Of a stretch of 41,778 nt of DNA, positions 30,236 through 39,373 are shown one piece after another. Source of the stretch: Massilia cavernae (GTDB lineage: Bacteria; Pseudomonadota; Gammaproteobacteria; Burkholderiales; Burkholderiaceae_D); NCBI RefSeq assembly GCF_003590855.1, contig NZ_QYUP01000068.1, positions 1 through 41,778 on the forward strand. The letters run 5' to 3'. The translations under genes were made by a program, and so were the position numbers. Position 1 is the first letter of the stretch. Each line of letters starts with the position of its first letter. The notes below the pieces were generated by a model. It searched no databases and had not been told where the DNA came from. It saw nothing but the letters and a program-made list of their open reading frames with translations.

Positions 30236-31385
30236 TATTTCGGTAGCCCTCGTCGCCGGCGAGGTCTCCGGCGACATGCTCGCGGCGCGGCTCCTGGCCG
30301 GACTGCGTCCGCAGCTTCCCGACGCGCGCTTCCACGGCATCGGCGGCCCGCGCATGGCCGAATACGGCTTTGTATCGGACATCCCGATGGATACGCTGAC
30401 CGTGCGCGGCCTGTTCGAGATTATCCCGCGCTACCGCGAAATCAAGGGCATCCAGAACGCGCTGCGCGACCGGCTGATCGCCGAGCGCCCGAACGTGTTC
30501 ATCGGCGCCGACTACCCCGGCTTCAACCTTGGGCTTGAGATGCAGCTGCGCGAAGCGGGCATCCCGACCGTGCACTTCATCAGCCCGCAGATCTGGGCCT
30601 GGCGGGGCGGCCGCATCAAGAAGATCAAGAAGGCGGTGTCGCACATGCTGGTGATCTTCCCGTTCGAGGAAGAGATCTACAGGCAGGCCGGCGTGCCGGT
30701 GACCTACGTGGGCCACCCGCTGGCTGAAACGATCCCGCTGCAGCCCGATACGCTGGCCGCGCGCCGCACGCTGGGCCTTCCGCCCGAGGCGCGCGTGGTG
30801 ACGGTGATGCCGGGCAGCCGCATGGGCGAACTGAAATACCTGGCCGCGCCTTTCATCGGCGCGGTCAAGCTGCTGTCGCAGCGCGATCCGTCGCTGCGCT
30901 TTGTCGCGCCGATGGCGGGCGAGCGCCAGCGCGCTTACTTCACGCAGCTGGTCAAGGAGGCTGGCCTGTCGGACGTCGCCATCGACCTGGTCGATGGCCA
31001 GTCGCACGCCGCCATCGCTGCCGCCGACGCGGTGCTGGTCGCTTCCGGCACGGCGACGCTGGAAGTGGCGCTGTTCAAGAAACCGATGGTCATCGCCTAC
31101 AAGGTGATGCGCGCGTCGTGGGAAATCATGCGGCACATGGCCTACCAGCCGTGGATCGGCCTGCCGAACATCCTGGCGCGCGAATTCCTGGTGCCCGAGC
31201 TGCTGCAGAACGCGGTGACGCCGCAGGCGCTGGCCGACGCGGTATGGAAGCAGCTCGACGATGCGCCGGGCCGGCTGCGCCTGGTCCAGCGCTTCACCGA
31301 CATGCACCACAGCCTGCTGCGCAACAGTTCGCAAGAGAGCGCCGACGCAGTCATGCGTGTAATAGAATCGTCGAAAGCATCATGA
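30219..31385 (+). CDS. lpxB: Lipid A disaccharide synthase
   Basis: LpxB joins lipid X to UDP-diacylglucosamine to form the lipid A disaccharide. The protein begins near [21 protein letters not shown] take the GTG at 30219 as start, giving 388 residues and a 17-base overlap with lpxA. Family 19 glycosyltransferase marks: [21 protein letters not shown] near 45, [11 protein letters not shown] near 92, ISPQIWAWR near 120, VGHPLAE near 165 and [18 protein letters not shown] near 275. The stop overlaps the rnhB start by ATGA. Confidence 0.95.
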   Translation: MASSADISVALVAGEVSGDMLAARLLAGLRPQLPDARFHGIGGPRMAEYGFVSDIPMDTLTVRGLFEIIPRYREIKGIQNALRDRLIAERPNVFIGADYPGFNLGLEMQLREAGIPTVHFISPQIWAWRGGRIKKIKKAVSHMLVIFPFEEEIYRQAGVPVTYVGHPLAETIPLQPDTLAARRTLGLPPEARVVTVMPGSRMGELKYLAAPFIGAVKLLSQRDPSLRFVAPMAGERQRAYFTQLVKEAGLSDVAIDLVDGQSHAAIAAADAVLVASGTATLEVALFKKPMVIAYKVMRASWEIMRHMAYQPWIGLPNILAREFLVPELLQNAVTPQALADAVWKQLDDAPGRLRLVQRFTDMHHSLLRNSSQESADAVMRVIESSKAS

Positions 31386-32090
31386 GAAAGAAGAAAGTCA
31401 ACTTTTACCCCGGGCTCAAGAAGAACGCCTTGCCGTTCACGCCCGAGGACATCGTCTGCGGCGTGGACGAGGCCGGCCGCGGCCCGCTGGCCGGCCCCGT
31501 GTTCGCCGCGGCGGTGATCCTGCATCCCGACCGACCGATCGATGGCCTGCGCGACTCCAACCGATCGATGGCTGCGCGACTCCAAGAAGCTGACGGCCGA
31601 GCGCCGCGAAGAGCTGGCGCCGCTGATCAAGCAATACGCGCTGGCGTGGGCGATCGCCGAATGCTCGCACGAGGAAATCGACGCCATCAACATCCTGCAG
31701 GCGACCATGCTGGCGATGCGCCGCGCGGTCGAGGCGCTGGCGACCGTGCCGACCATCGCCCTCATCGACGGCAACCGCAGCCCGGTGATGGCCATCCGCT
31801 GCCACCCGATCGTCGAAGGCGACGACAAGGTGCATGCCATCTCGGCCGCGTCGATCCTGGCCAAGACCGCGCGCGACGCCGCGCTGGTAACGCTGCACCA
31901 GCAGTATCCGCAATACGGCTTCGACCAGCACAAGGGCTACAGCACCGCGCTGCACATGGCGCGCCTGCGCGAGCACGGCCCGTGCCCGGTGCACCGCCGC
32001 TCGTTTGCGCCGGTACGCATGGCGCTGCAAGGCGAGCTGCTCGAGACGATCCCGTTCGACTTCGCGACGGAAGATGAAGAAGAAGACTGA
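31382..32090 (+). pseudogene. rnhB: Ribonuclease HII, frameshifted by a short tandem duplication
   Basis: RNase HII removes ribonucleotides from DNA. The first part (from ATG 31382) has the family start [22 protein letters not shown] with the first catalytic Asp and Glu. At 31535-31585 a 26-base segment is repeated as a 25-base copy, moving the reading frame by +1. The rest of the enzyme continues in the other frame ([35 protein letters not shown], then [16 protein letters not shown]) to TGA at 32088-32090. Without the extra 25 bases the reading is [15 protein letters not shown], exactly the family pattern. As written the protein would be a short inactive N-terminal piece with a junk tail. 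It could be a real recent mutation or a sequence error. Confidence 0.88.
31535..31585 (+). repeat. Imperfect 26/25-bp tandem duplication inside rnhB
   Basis: Copy 1 at 31535-31560 and copy 2 at 31561-31585 both begin CCGATCGATGG and end GCGCGACTCCAA; copy 2 lacks one C (GGCC to GGC). The net +25 bases cause the rnhB frameshift. Confidence 0.95.
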
Positions 32091-32093
32091 GGC

Positions 32094-32879
32094 ATGAAGA
32101 CCATTACTTCGCGCGACAACCCGCTGTTCAAGGAGCTGAGCAAGCTTGCGACCAGTTCGCAGGCGCGCCGCAAGTCGGGCCGCACGCTGCTCGACGGCGT
32201 CCACCTCAGCCAGGCTTACCTCGACCTGCGCGGCGCGCCGGTGCAGTGCATCGTCAGCGAAAGCGCGCTGGCCAATCCTGAAGTAGCCGACATCGTCATG
32301 CGCTGCGAAAACCAGCACGCGCACGTGACGGCCCTGCCGGATGCGCTGTACAACGCGGTCAGCCAGGTGGAGCACGGCGTCGGCCTGATGTTCCTGATCG
32401 ATACCCCGGCGCGCGAACTGCCGGCGGCGCTGGCGGTCAACGCGGTTTTACTGGACAACGTGCAGGACCCCGGCAACGTCGGCTCGATCCTGCGCAGTGC
32501 GGCGGCGGCGGGCATCACCCAAGTGTTCTGCAGCAGCGGCACGGCCTTCTGCTGGTCGCCCAAGGTGCTGCGCGCGGCGATGGGCGCCCACTTCGTGGTC
32601 GAGATCTATGAAAACGTCGACCTGGCTGCGCTGGTGAAAACATCGAAGATCGCCGTGCTGGCCACCAGCGGCTATGCCGAACAGCGCGTGTACGATGCCG
32701 ACCTGCGCAAGCCGGTGGCCTGGGTGTTCGGCCATGAAGGGCAGGGCGTCGCCGACGATCTTATGAACATGGCAACGCAAACCGTCGTGATCCCCCACCT
32801 GGGCCAGGTCGAGTCGCTTAATGTTGCGGCATGCGCCGCGGTATGCTTCTTTGAGCAGGTCCGGCAAATTCAATCGTAG
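32094..32879 (+). CDS. SPOUT (TrmH/SpoU) family RNA 2'-O-methyltransferase
   Basis: A 261-residue AdoMet-dependent RNA methyltransferase. The N-terminal substrate-binding domain (about 1-95, SRDNPLFKELSKLATSSQARRKSGRTLLDG) resembles that of RlmB and TsnR. The knotted catalytic domain has motif 1 LDNVQDPGNVGSILRSAAAAG, motif 2 WVFGHEGQGV and motif 3 IPHLGQVESLNVAACAAV, with the usual Asn, Glu and Ser-Leu-Asn residues. The exact rRNA or tRNA target cannot be read from sequence, so no gene symbol is given. It begins 3 bases after rnhB and ends the lpx-linked operon. Confidence 0.9.
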   Translation: MKTITSRDNPLFKELSKLATSSQARRKSGRTLLDGVHLSQAYLDLRGAPVQCIVSESALANPEVADIVMRCENQHAHVTALPDALYNAVSQVEHGVGLMFLIDTPARELPAALAVNAVLLDNVQDPGNVGSILRSAAAAGITQVFCSSGTAFCWSPKVLRAAMGAHFVVEIYENVDLAALVKTSKIAVLATSGYAEQRVYDADLRKPVAWVFGHEGQGVADDLMNMATQTVVIPHLGQVESLNVAACAAVCFFEQVRQIQS

Positions 32880-32934
32880 ACGACAGCCGCGTCTGCGGGT
32901 AACCTCTTGGTCTAGAGCAATAGTGGAGTAAAGA

Positions 32935-34131
32935 GTGGACATCGCCCATCTGCATTTTTTGGTAGCCGACGCTGACCAGGACCAGCGGCTTGCCCTTGTC
33001 GACATGCTCGGCAAGCTGGGCGCCAGCCAGGTGAGCGAGGCGCCGGACGGCCACACCGCGCTGCGCAGCTTTACCGAAGCGTTCGCGCCGGCGGTCGATG
33101 TGGCCGTGATCGATCTCGCGCTGCCCGGGATGGACGGCCTGGAGCTGATCCGCACGCTGGCGGGCATGAACTGCCGCGCGCGCCTGATCGTCACCGGCGT
33201 CCACCCGAGCAACCTGATGTTCTCGATCGAGACCATGGCGCAGGCCTACGGCCTGGAGCTGCTGGGTACGATATCGAAGCCGGCCACCATCGCACGTTTG
33301 CAGTCGCTGCTGGAAAATTATGCGCCTCCGCCGCAACCGTCCGAGCGCACGAAGGGCCCGACCTTCACCTTCGCCGAAATTGGCCTGGGCCTGCAGGCGC
33401 GCCAGTTCGAGCCGTTTTTCCAGCCGAAGATCGAGCTGGCCACCGGGCGGGTGAAGGGACTGGAGACTTTCGCGCGCTGGCGCCATCCGGAGCACGGCGT
33501 GCTGGAGCCCGCGGCCTTCATCGACGCGCTGGAGCAGCACAACCGCATCGACTTCCTCGATTGGACCATGATCGAGAGATCGGTCGAATGCTGCCGCGAA
33601 TTTCAGGACAAGGGAATTCCGATGGCGATTTCGATCAACCTGGCGCCGGAGACCCTCGCGCACCAGGCGTTCATACAGCAGATCAGCGCGTGCCTTGAGC
33701 GGCACCGGGTGCTGCCGCATTACGTTACGTTCGAGATGCCCGAGTCGTCGGTGCTGACCACCGATCCGACTTTCCTGGAACGGCTGGTTAGGCTGCGCAT
33801 GATGGGGTTTGGGCTCGCTATCGACGATTACGGCACGGGTCGATCCAACCTGCAGCTGCTTGCGCGGGTACCATTCTCGGAGCTGAAGATCGACCGCAGC
33901 TTTGTGGATGGGGCTTCCAAGAAACGGGCGCTGGGGACAGTACTCAGTTCATGCCTTGGTTTGGCGCGCAGCTTGGACCGGATGTCGGTGGCGGTGGGCG
34001 TGGAGACCAGGCAGGATTGGGATTTCCTGCAGGGGCTGGGGTGTACTTACGCGCAGGGATATCACATCGCGCCGCCGATGGAGGCCTCGGCGTTTCCGGA
34101 GTGGCTGGAGGATTGGCGGCATTTCTTCTGA
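32935..34131 (+). CDS. REC-EAL two-domain protein with altered EAL active site
   Basis: A 398-residue protein starting at GTG 32935 (GGAG 8 bases upstream). Receiver domain about 5-125: phospho-acceptor Asp60 in VAVIDLALPGMDG, Thr87, Lys115 (ISKP). EAL domain about 150-395. Most EAL residues are kept: Glu177, Asn235 (SINLAP), Glu267 (FEMPES), Asp297-Asp298 (IDDYGTG), Lys318 (LKIDRSF), Glu357 and Gln374. The EAL signature itself is ETFAR instead of ExLxR, and the EGVE motif reads VGVE, so the glutamate that serves as general base in RocR-type enzymes is Val354. c-di-GMP hydrolysis is therefore doubtful; binding or a signalling role is possible. No partner histidine kinase is adjacent. Confidence 0.88.
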   Translation: MDIAHLHFLVADADQDQRLALVDMLGKLGASQVSEAPDGHTALRSFTEAFAPAVDVAVIDLALPGMDGLELIRTLAGMNCRARLIVTGVHPSNLMFSIETMAQAYGLELLGTISKPATIARLQSLLENYAPPPQPSERTKGPTFTFAEIGLGLQARQFEPFFQPKIELATGRVKGLETFARWRHPEHGVLEPAAFIDALEQHNRIDFLDWTMIERSVECCREFQDKGIPMAISINLAPETLAHQAFIQQISACLERHRVLPHYVTFEMPESSVLTTDPTFLERLVRLRMMGFGLAIDDYGTGRSNLQLLARVPFSELKIDRSFVDGASKKRALGTVLSSCLGLARSLDRMSVAVGVETRQDWDFLQGLGCTYAQGYHIAPPMEASAFPEWLEDWRHFF

Positions 34132-34146
34132 CCACTAACGCCAATA

Positions 34147-34179
34147 CCGTCGTTCCCGAAGGCGGGAACGACGGTTTTT
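34147..34179 (+). terminator. Intrinsic terminator after the EAL gene
   Basis: Perfect 12-bp stem CCGTCGTTCCCG / CGGGAACGACGG with an AAGG loop and five T. It also lies just beyond the ppsR stop on the other strand, but has no T-tail in that direction. Confidence 0.88.
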
Positions 34180-34182
34180 AAG

Positions 34183-35058
34183 TTAGTAGTCCCTGCGATC
34201 GGGTTTGATCTCCTGGAGGATCGTGGTCGCGATTTCCTCGATCGACTTGGTGGTCGATGACAGCCACCTTATTCCCTCACGCTTCATCATCAATTCCGCT
34301 TCGTTCACCTCATAGCGGCAGTTCTCGATCGATGCATACCTGCTTCCTGCCCGCCGCTCGTGGCGGATCTCCGACAGACGCTCCGGCGAAATGCTCAATC
34401 CGAAAATCTTGCTCCTGAACGGAGGCAGGGACGACGGCAGCTTGCCGCGTTCGAAGTCGTCCGGGATCAACGGATAGTTGGCCGCCTTGATCCCATACTG
34501 CATCGCGAGGTATAGGCTGGTCGGCGTCTTGCCCGAGCGCGAAACCCCCACCAGGATCACGTCCGCCTCCGACAGGTTCTTGTGCGACTGGCCGTCGTCG
34601 TGCGCCAGCGAGAAGTTGATGGCCTCGATGCGGTTCTTGTATTCCTCGCTGTCGACGATGTTGTGCGAACGCCCCACCGTGTGGGTCGATTTGACGCCCA
34701 GCTCCTGCTCCAGCGGCGATACGAAGGTCTGGATCAGGTCCATGTGCATGCCGTTGGCCTGGCGGATCACATGCGACAGGTCTGTCTTCACCAGTGTGGA
34801 AAACACGATCGGACGCTGGCCGTCGGTGGCCGCTTCGTTAATCTTGCGCTTTGCATCATGGGCCTTGTCGAGCGTGTCGATGAAGGGCAGGCGCACTTGG
34901 CGGAATTTCATCTCGAACTGCGTCAGCACGGCGTGTCCAAAGGTTTCGGCGGTGATGCCGGTACCGTCGGAAACGAAGAAAACGGTGCGCGCCGATGTGG
35001 GCAGGGGAGTGCGGTGGTCTGGTGTCATTTTCTGATGTGCGTCGGGGGGAGCTGCCAT
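34183..35058 (-). CDS. ppsR: PEP synthase regulatory protein (bifunctional kinase/pyrophosphorylase)
   Basis: PpsR (DUF299 family) switches PEP synthase off by ADP-dependent phosphorylation and on by phosphate-dependent dephosphorylation. The 291-residue protein has the family N-terminus [25 protein letters not shown], the [12 protein letters not shown] stretch, the [11 protein letters not shown] segment, and the P-loop [15 protein letters not shown] near residue 175 followed by [10 protein letters not shown] chose ATG 35058; MTPDHRTP ten codons on is an alternative start. It is divergent from ppsA with a 149-base shared control region, the usual arrangement. The regulator is intact although its target gene is damaged as written. 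Confidence 0.95.
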   Translation of the reverse strand: MAAPPDAHQKMTPDHRTPLPTSARTVFFVSDGTGITAETFGHAVLTQFEMKFRQVRLPFIDTLDKAHDAKRKINEAATDGQRPIVFSTLVKTDLSHVIRQANGMHMDLIQTFVSPLEQELGVKSTHTVGRSHNIVDSEEYKNRIEAINFSLAHDDGQSHKNLSEADVILVGVSRSGKTPTSLYLAMQYGIKAANYPLIPDDFERGKLPSSLPPFRSKIFGLSISPERLSEIRHERRAGSRYASIENCRYEVNEAELMMKREGIRWLSSTTKSIEEIATTILQEIKPDRRDY

Positions 35059-35207
35059 GATTCAAGATTGTGCGCTGTAAATTTGGAGCGCAGGCTGTAA
35101 AATGCTTTGCAACGGATTGAATTGTGCTGCACCGCGCCAAGAAAAACAAGAAAACCGGGCCAGCCCTGCGTCACGCGAAGATTTCTATCATCAGTAAGGG
35201 TAATACC
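35059..35207. promoter_or_regulatory. Divergent ppsR-ppsA control region with a direct repeat
   Basis: GCTGTAAA occurs at 35074-35081 and again at 35094-35101, start to start 20 bases apart, close to two helical turns. The second copy runs into TAAAAT, a fair -10 box for ppsA. The spacing suits a dimeric regulator, but no factor can be named. ppsA has a good AAGGG 7 bases before its ATG. Confidence 0.35.
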
Positions 35208-37709
35208 ATGACTAACCTGTCGAATGCTGTATTGAAGGAGCCCGAAAAGGCGGAATCAGGCGTGTACGTTGCGTCGTTCGAGGATTTGCGCATGACCGAC
35301 GTTGAAACCGTCGGCGGCAAGAATGCCTCGCTGGGCGAGATGATCTCGCAGCTCGCGCATGCGGGCGTGCGGGTGCCGGGCGGCTTTGCCACCACGGCGC
35401 AGGCCTTCCGCGACTTCCTGTCGCACGGTATCGATGGCGGCCCGTCGCTGGGCGACCGCATCGCCACCCGCCTCGAAGGACTGAACATCGACGACGTGCG
35501 CTCGCTGGCGCAGGCCGGCGCCGAAATCCGCCAGTGGATCGTCGAAACCCCGTTCCGGCCGCAGCCTCGAAGCGGAAATCCCGCGCTGTTTCTACGACCG
35601 CCTGGTGGCCGATTCGTCCACCGAGATGCGCTTCGCAGTGCGCTCCTCCGCCACGGCGGGAAGACCTTTCCGATGCATCGTTTCGCGGGCCAGCAGGAGA
35701 ACCTTCCTGAACGTGCGTCGGGGGCATCGACAACGACTCGAAGCGATTGAAAATACGTGTTCGCGTCGCTGTATAAACGCCGCGCGATCTTCCTACCCGT
35801 GTGCACAAGGGCTTCACCCACGCCGAAGTGGCGCTGTCCGCTGGCGTGACAGCGCATGGTGCGCTCCGACACGGGCGCCGCCGCGCGTGATTGTTTACCA
35901 TCCATACCGAGGTCCCGGCTTTCAAGGACGTGGTATTCGTCAACTTCCAGCTATGGGCCTGGGCGAGACGGTGCGTGCAGGCGCGGTGAGATCCGGATGA
36001 ATTCTATGTCCACAAGCCGATGATGCAGCTGGGCAAGCTGGCCTGTCATCCCGCCGCAACATCGGCTCAAAGCTGATCAAGATGGAATTCCGAGGAAACC
36101 AGGCCGGCCGCTCCGGTCAAGACCGTCGACTGCCGATGCGAAACTGCGCAACCGCTACTCGCTGAACGGACCCGAAAGTGGTGGAGCTGGCGAAGTACGC
36201 CGTGCATCATCCGAAAACCACTACGGCCTGTCCGATGGACATCGAGTGGCGGCAAGACGGACGCGACGGGCAAAAGCTGTACATCCTGCAGGCGCGTCCT
36301 CGAAACCGTGAGTCGCCAAGCAGAAGGCGACCGGACGCGCAGCAGCGCTGGTCAAGGCTGAATGGGCAGCGGCACCGTGCTGACCTCGAGGGCCGCGCGA
36401 TCGGCCAGAAGATCGCGCCGGCCCGGTACGCGTCATTCAAGGACCCGTCCGAGATGCGACCGTGCAGCCTGGACGTGCTGGTGGCCACATTTGACCGACC
36501 CTAACTGGAACGTGAGAAGCGCGCTTCCCCGATCGTCAACTAACCGCGGCGGCCGCACTGCCACGCGGCGATCATCGCGCCGAACTTGGTGCGTGCCGGG
36601 GGTAGGTGCGCGACGCCACCGAAATGCTGAAGGACCGGCACCCTTGGTGACGGTATCGTGCGCCGAGGGCGACGAACGGCCGCATCTACGACGCCTGCTG
36701 CCGAAACCGAAGTGTCGGAAGTCTCGACGCGGCGAAACTGCCGCCCTGAAGACCAAGATCATGCTCAACGTCGGCAACCCGCAGCTGGCCTTCGACTTAC
36801 TAGTCGTAGCCCCGAACGCGCGGCGTGGAGACTGGCGCGCCTCGAGTTCATCATCAACAACAACATCGGGTGCACCCGAAGGGCGATCCTCGAGTACCCG
36901 AAACATCGACGGCGACCTTGAAAAAGCGGTGGGATCGGTCGCGCGCGGGCCATGCTTCGCGAAGGCTTTGTCTACGTCGACAAGCTGGCACAGGGCATCG
37001 CCACCCAGTCGCCGCGGCTTCGGCCGAAGGCCTGTCATCGTGGCGCTGTCCACTTCAAGTCGAACGAGTACAAGAAGCTGATCGGCGCGTTTCGCGCGCT
37101 GACGAGCCGGTACGAGGAAAACCCGATCTGGGCTTCCGCGGCGCCGCGCGCTACCTGGCGGCCGACATTCGCAGGGCGCCTTCGAGAGTGGAATGCGCCG
37201 CGATGAGCGCTGTGCCCCGTAACGAACATGGTTCCTGACCAACGTCGAATCATGTGCCGTTCGTCGCTACCGTGGGGCCAGGCCGAAAAGGTGGTCGACC
37301 GTCTGGCCAAGAACGGCCTGAAGCGCGGCGGAAAAACGGCCCGCGCGGCTGATGCATGATGTGCGAAGTGCCGTCGACGCGTATCTCGCGAGCGAACGAG
37401 TTCCTGAAGCACTTCGACGGTTTCTCGATCGGTTCGAACGACCTGACCCAGCTGACCCTGGGCCTGGACCGCGATTCGGGCATGGCGCTGCTGGCGGCCG
37501 ACTTCGACGAACGCGACCCGGCGGTGAAGGCGATGCTGTCGATGGCGATCCAGGCTTGCCGCGCGCAGGGCAAGTACATCGGCATCTGCGGCCAGGGTCC
37601 TTCCGACCATCCGGACTTCGCCGCGTGGCTGATGGAGCAGGGCATCGAGTCGATGTCGCTGAACCCTGACTCGGTGGTCGAAACCTGGCAGAAGCTCGCC
37701 GCGATGTAA
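35208..37709 (+). pseudogene. ppsA: Phosphoenolpyruvate synthase, broken by many indels as written
   Basis: PpsA makes PEP from pyruvate and ATP for gluconeogenesis. The start (MTNLSNAVLKEPEKAE, ATG 35208) is clean, with TVGGKNASLGEMI and GVRVPGGFATTAQAF of the ATP-grasp domain, up to about 35560. From about 35566 (an extra C in CAGCCTCGA) to about 37400 the match to PpsA hops between all three frames: EFYVHKPMMQLGK near 36000, MDIEWRQDGRDG near 36240, the swivel-His region near 36555 one base short, KIMLNVGNPQLAF near 36760, LEFIINNN near 36845, KSNEYKKLI near 37060. Then it is clean again (FDGFSIGSNDLTQLTLGLDR, GICGQGPSDHPDF) to TAA at 37709. Start and end share a frame. Span is 2502 bases, about 100 more than usual. 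No functional enzyme could be made from this reading. Confidence 0.93.
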
Positions 37710-37730
37710 AAGCGGCGCGGGTGGTTGATG

Positions 37731-37758
37731 TTGACTCTTCGCTAAAACTAGTTACACT
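37731..37758 (+). promoter_or_regulatory. Putative promoter downstream of ppsA
   Basis: TTGACT (37731-37736) and TACACT (37753-37758) with a 16-base spacer, 21 bases after the ppsA stop. Transcription would start near 37765, before the hairpin at 37816-37849. Confidence 0.35.
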
Positions 37759-37815
37759 ACGGGTATCAACCAAGCGACTAGCGACATTATAAAAATTCAT
37801 ACCACCGAACATGAA

Positions 37816-37849
37816 ACCCTCGTCGCCCAACTGGGCTACGGGGGTTTTT
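37816..37849 (+). terminator. Intrinsic terminator between ppsA and nfeD
   Basis: A stem of about 13 pairs (ACCCTCGTCGCCCA against TGGGCTACGGGGGT, one mismatch and one G-T pair) with a 2-4 base loop and five T. It ends ppsA transcripts and also any RNA from the promoter at 37731. Confidence 0.8.
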
Positions 37850-37883
37850 GCATTTTGATTTGGCGTTGACGAAGGAGGCTGTG

Positions 37884-38306
37884 ATGAACGACTGGGTATT
37901 GTGGATGGTGATGGCGGGCGTGCTCGTCGCGTTCGAAATGTTCACCGGGACCTTTTACGTGCTGATGGTTGCCATCGGCATGGGTTTCGGCGCGCTCGCA
38001 GCGCTGTTCGGCATGTCGGTGCCGGTGCAGACGCTGGTGGCCGCCGCCGTCGGCCTGGTTGCGACCTTCCTGCTGCACCGCAGCCGCTTCGGCAAGCCGG
38101 CGCGCGGCAACGTGGCGCGCGACCCCAATGTGAATATCGACATCGGCCAGCGCGTGACGGTGGCCGAATGGCAGGGCGGCAAAGCGCGGGTGATGTACCG
38201 CGGCGCGTTGTGGGACGTGGAGCTGGGCCAGGGCGCAATTGCCGAAGCGGGCAGCTTCAAAATCGTGGAGATACAGGGCAACCGCCTGATCGTGGCAAAT
38301 TCATAA
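37884..38306 (+). CDS. NfeD family membrane protein
   Basis: A 140-residue short NfeD-like protein. The start is ATG 37884 (MNDWVLWMVMAGVLVAFEMF), with GGAGG 6-7 bases upstream; upstream in-frame TTG codons have no such site and overlap the terminator. Two or three membrane helices cover about 4-65, then a C-terminal OB-fold domain (about 85-140, GQRVTVAEWQGGKARVMYRGALWDVEL). Such proteins pair with stomatin-like SPFH proteins, and the next gene is one. The pair probably works in membrane organisation or quality control. Confidence 0.9.
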   Translation: MNDWVLWMVMAGVLVAFEMFTGTFYVLMVAIGMGFGALAALFGMSVPVQTLVAAAVGLVATFLLHRSRFGKPARGNVARDPNVNIDIGQRVTVAEWQGGKARVMYRGALWDVELGQGAIAEAGSFKIVEIQGNRLIVANS

Positions 38307-38330
38307 CAAACAAAACTGGAAGGACTTTAC

Positions 38331-39248
38331 ATGGAATTCTTGGGGATCTTGACGACGGTACTGTTCGTCGTCGCGCTGGTGTTCGTGTTCAAGACTATCA
38401 ACGTGGTGCCGCAGCAGCACGCCTGGGTGGTGGAACGCCTCGGCAAGTACCATGCGACGCTGGCCCCGGGCCTGAATATCGTCATTCCATTCGTCGACCG
38501 CATCGCCTACAAGCATTCGCTGAAGGAGATCCCGCTCGACGTGCCTCCGCAGGTTTGCATCACGCGCGACAACACGCAGCTGCAGGTGGACGGCATCCTG
38601 TACTTCCAGATCACCGACGCCATGCGCGCATCGTACGGCTCGTCCAACTACCTGTCCGCGATCACGCAGCTGGCGCAGACCACGCTGCGTTCGGTCATCG
38701 GCAAGATGGAGCTCGACAAGACCTTCGAAGAGCGCGACCACATCAACACCACCATCGTCAACGCCATCGACGAATCGGCCGCCAACTGGGGCGTCAAGGT
38801 GCTGCGCTACGAGATCAAGGACCTGACGCCGCCGCAGGAGATCCTGCACGCGATGCAGGCGCAGATCACCGCGGAGCGCGGCAAGCGCGCCCTGATCGCG
38901 GCCTCCGAAGGCCGTCAGCAGGAGCAGATCAACATCGCGACCGGCGAACGCCAGGCCGCGATTGCCCGCTCCGAAGGCGAGAAGCAGGCCTCGATCAACC
39001 ACGCCGAAGGCCAGGCGAAGGCCATCGTGGCGCTGGCGGAAGCGAATGCGGACGCGCTGCGCCGTATCGCCGCGGCGATACGCGAGCCGGGCGGCACCGA
39101 GGCGGTGAACCTGAAGGTGGCGGAGCAGTATGTGCATGCCTTCAGCGAACTGGCCAAGACCAACAACTCGATCATCGTGCCGGCCAATTTGTCCGACATG
39201 AGCGGCCTGATTGCCAGCGCGATGCAGATCGCCAAGGCGCAGAAGTAG
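38331..39248 (+). CDS. SPFH/stomatin-like (paraslipin, QmcA-type) protein
   Basis: A 305-residue membrane-anchored SPFH protein. An N-terminal helix (about 3-20, LGILTTVLFVVALVFVF) precedes the SPFH domain (about 22-180: VPQQHAWVVERLGKYHATLAPGLN, ITDAMRASYGSSNYLSAITQLAQTTLRSVIGKMELDKT). After it comes a long charged coiled coil (about 185-240, AQITAERGKRALIAASEGRQQEQINIATGERQAAIARSEGEKQA). Proteins of this class form ring oligomers in the membrane with an NfeD partner; here nfeD is 24 bases upstream, in the same direction and likely the same operon. Confidence 0.93.
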   Translation: MEFLGILTTVLFVVALVFVFKTINVVPQQHAWVVERLGKYHATLAPGLNIVIPFVDRIAYKHSLKEIPLDVPPQVCITRDNTQLQVDGILYFQITDAMRASYGSSNYLSAITQLAQTTLRSVIGKMELDKTFEERDHINTTIVNAIDESAANWGVKVLRYEIKDLTPPQEILHAMQAQITAERGKRALIAASEGRQQEQINIATGERQAAIARSEGEKQASINHAEGQAKAIVALAEANADALRRIAAAIREPGGTEAVNLKVAEQYVHAFSELAKTNNSIIVPANLSDMSGLIASAMQIAKAQK

Positions 39249-39373
39249 CGCCATACGCGTCGATGTCGTCACGGTCCGGCGCGCAGTCTTCCGTGGGCGC
39301 TTGTCTTAAGCTCAACTAAAGAATCGTCGCGTATAAATCCAGGCATACCAACAACTAAGTAGGAGCCTGGAAC

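Noticed and set aside
36178..37242. Several 80-270 codon ORFs on both strands between 36.1 and 37.3 kb
   Set aside because: They are pieces or shadows of the frameshifted ppsA; the recognisable residues all belong to PEP synthase.
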